Of a stretch of 15,463 bases of DNA, positions 15,171 to 15,463 are shown in pieces. Origin of the DNA: Chrysochromulina tobinii. Taxonomy: Eukaryota; Haptophyta; Prymnesiales; Chrysochromulinaceae. Numbering within the stretch: position 1 is the first letter of the stretch; each line of letters begins with the position of its first letter. A program made the position numbers and the translations under genes. The notes below the pieces were generated by a model that was given only the letters and a program-made list of their open reading frames with translations, had not been told where the DNA came from and did not search any database. Where the stretch lies: positions 1 to 15,463 of the forward strand of contig JWZX01002146.1 in assembly GCA_001275005.1 (NCBI GenBank), read 5' to 3'.

Positions 15171-15379
15171 AGAGCGAAGAAGAAGGCGCGCGCTCGAGGG
15201 AGTGCCGCGACACCCTCGTGCTCCAAAAAAGCTGGAGGGCGATGTGGGGAAGTCCCTGTGTGTGAAGGAACTCCTATTGTAGGGGGGAAGGTTGTAGACG
15301 ATCGGTGACGACCGGCTAGCAGCTTCCATTGAGCAGCCGGTGTTAATAACGCGTTGTGTGTTCCACACGTTGCTCCAAT
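15171..15379. repeat. Split direct repeat B2 (right terminus)
   Basis: 209 bp matching B1 throughout. It lies immediately upstream of the recombinase start on the minus strand and so probably supplies its promoter or 5' UTR. Confidence 0.92.
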
Positions 15380-15384
15380 CGTGC

Positions 15385-15460
15385 CGCAATTGCGCCCAAA
15401 ACCCGACGCAATTGCGCCCGAGATCCGACGCAATTGCGTCCGAATTCCGACGCAATTGCG
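15385..15460. repeat. Four CGCAATTGCG palindromes at exact 22-bp spacing
   Basis: The 10-bp palindrome starts at 15385, 15407, 15429 and 15451. Spacers are similar but not identical (CCCAAAACCCGA, CCCGAGATCCGA, TCCGAATTCCGA). The array begins 6 bp outside the retrotransposon end and may continue past the window. Confidence 0.9.
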
Positions 15461-15463
15461 TGA

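Larger units (their letters stand above)
8541..15379 (-). mobile_element. Tyrosine-recombinase retrotransposon (DIRS order, kangaroo/PAT/Ngaro-like) with split direct repeats
   Basis: 6,839 bp bounded by split direct repeats: A1 (8541-8711), B1 (12810-13018), A2 (13017-13187) and B2 (15171-15379). B1 and A2 share the dinucleotide AT. Between A1 and B1 lie RT-RNase H (minus) and a Gag-like ORF (plus); between A2 and B2 lies the tyrosine recombinase (minus). No LTRs, DDE integrase, aspartic protease or methyltransferase is seen. This A1-B1A2-B2 design is the known signature of the PAT, Ngaro and kangaroo groups; a recombinase placed alone between A2 and B2 recalls kangaroo of Volvox. Ends were set by comparing the outer borders with the B1/A2 junction: ...GTG|ATTAAC on the left and CTCCAAT|CGTG on the right, with no target-site duplication beyond the AT. 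8712-8889 is non-coding with repeated ATCAAAG motifs (8829-8866). Intact ORFs and identical B repeats suggest a young copy. Confidence 0.88.

Noticed and set aside
8541-15379. The repeats as LTRs of a Gypsy or Copia element
   Set aside because: They are split, differently placed repeats (A1-B1A2-B2) without TG...CA ends, and the element encodes a tyrosine recombinase rather than a DDE integrase.
15385-15460. CRISPR-like array of short repeats
   Set aside because: The unit is only 22 bp including the spacer, the spacers are similar to each other, and the context is eukaryotic.

Overview
This window looks like nuclear DNA of a GC-rich photosynthetic eukaryote, most likely a unicellular alga; a haptophyte or similar secondary-plastid alga is my guess, from overall style only. 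The reasons are short GT-AG introns, a plastid-lipid-associated (PAP/fibrillin) protein, a secreted heparanase-like GH79 enzyme with a cysteine-rich front, simple-sequence repeats, and a complete tyrosine-recombinase retrotransposon. I see no bacterial operons, rRNA or tRNA.

Left third (1-4514): two tandem minus-strand paralogues encode proteins built on barrier-to-autointegration-factor (BAF)-like helix-hairpin-helix domains. Copy 1 (622 to beyond the left edge) is cut by the window. Copy 2 (3066-1406) is complete: two BAF-like domains, a long Glu/Arg coiled coil, a Pro-rich repeat, one membrane span and a short tail. Each carries a short intron (about 92 bp) at the same place in the first domain. 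Between them lies a frameshifted remnant (1348-919) of another coiled-coil plus membrane-span C-terminus. Divergent from copy 2, about 270 bp away, is a plus-strand protein-kinase-like gene (3333-4514) with its own C-terminal membrane span and a C-terminal RDEL, an ER-retrieval-type signal. In animals and poxviruses BAF is controlled by kinases, so a head-to-head pair of a membrane-anchored BAF-like protein and a membrane-anchored kinase is the most interesting possible new system here; the functional link is inference.

Middle (4515-8540): a PAP/fibrillin gene (minus, 5374-4652), a 9-copy AAGTC microsatellite in a divergent intergenic region, a small Tudor-like protein with a basic C-terminus (plus, 5571-6233), and a GH79 heparanase-like gene (minus, 8533-6542).

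Right half (8541-15379): a 6.8-kb retrotransposon of the DIRS/Ngaro/PAT/kangaroo order with split direct repeats A1 ... B1-A2 ... B2. It encodes RT-RNase H (minus, apparently with a 50-nt intron), a divergently transcribed Gag-like protein (plus), and a tyrosine recombinase (minus) lying alone between A2 and B2. B1 and B2 look identical, A1 and A2 differ at about 10 of 171 positions, and an 11-bp inverted repeat straddles the B1/A2 junction. The left end lies 7 bp upstream of the GH79 start codon; the right end abuts four CGCAATTGCG palindromes spaced exactly 22 bp apart.
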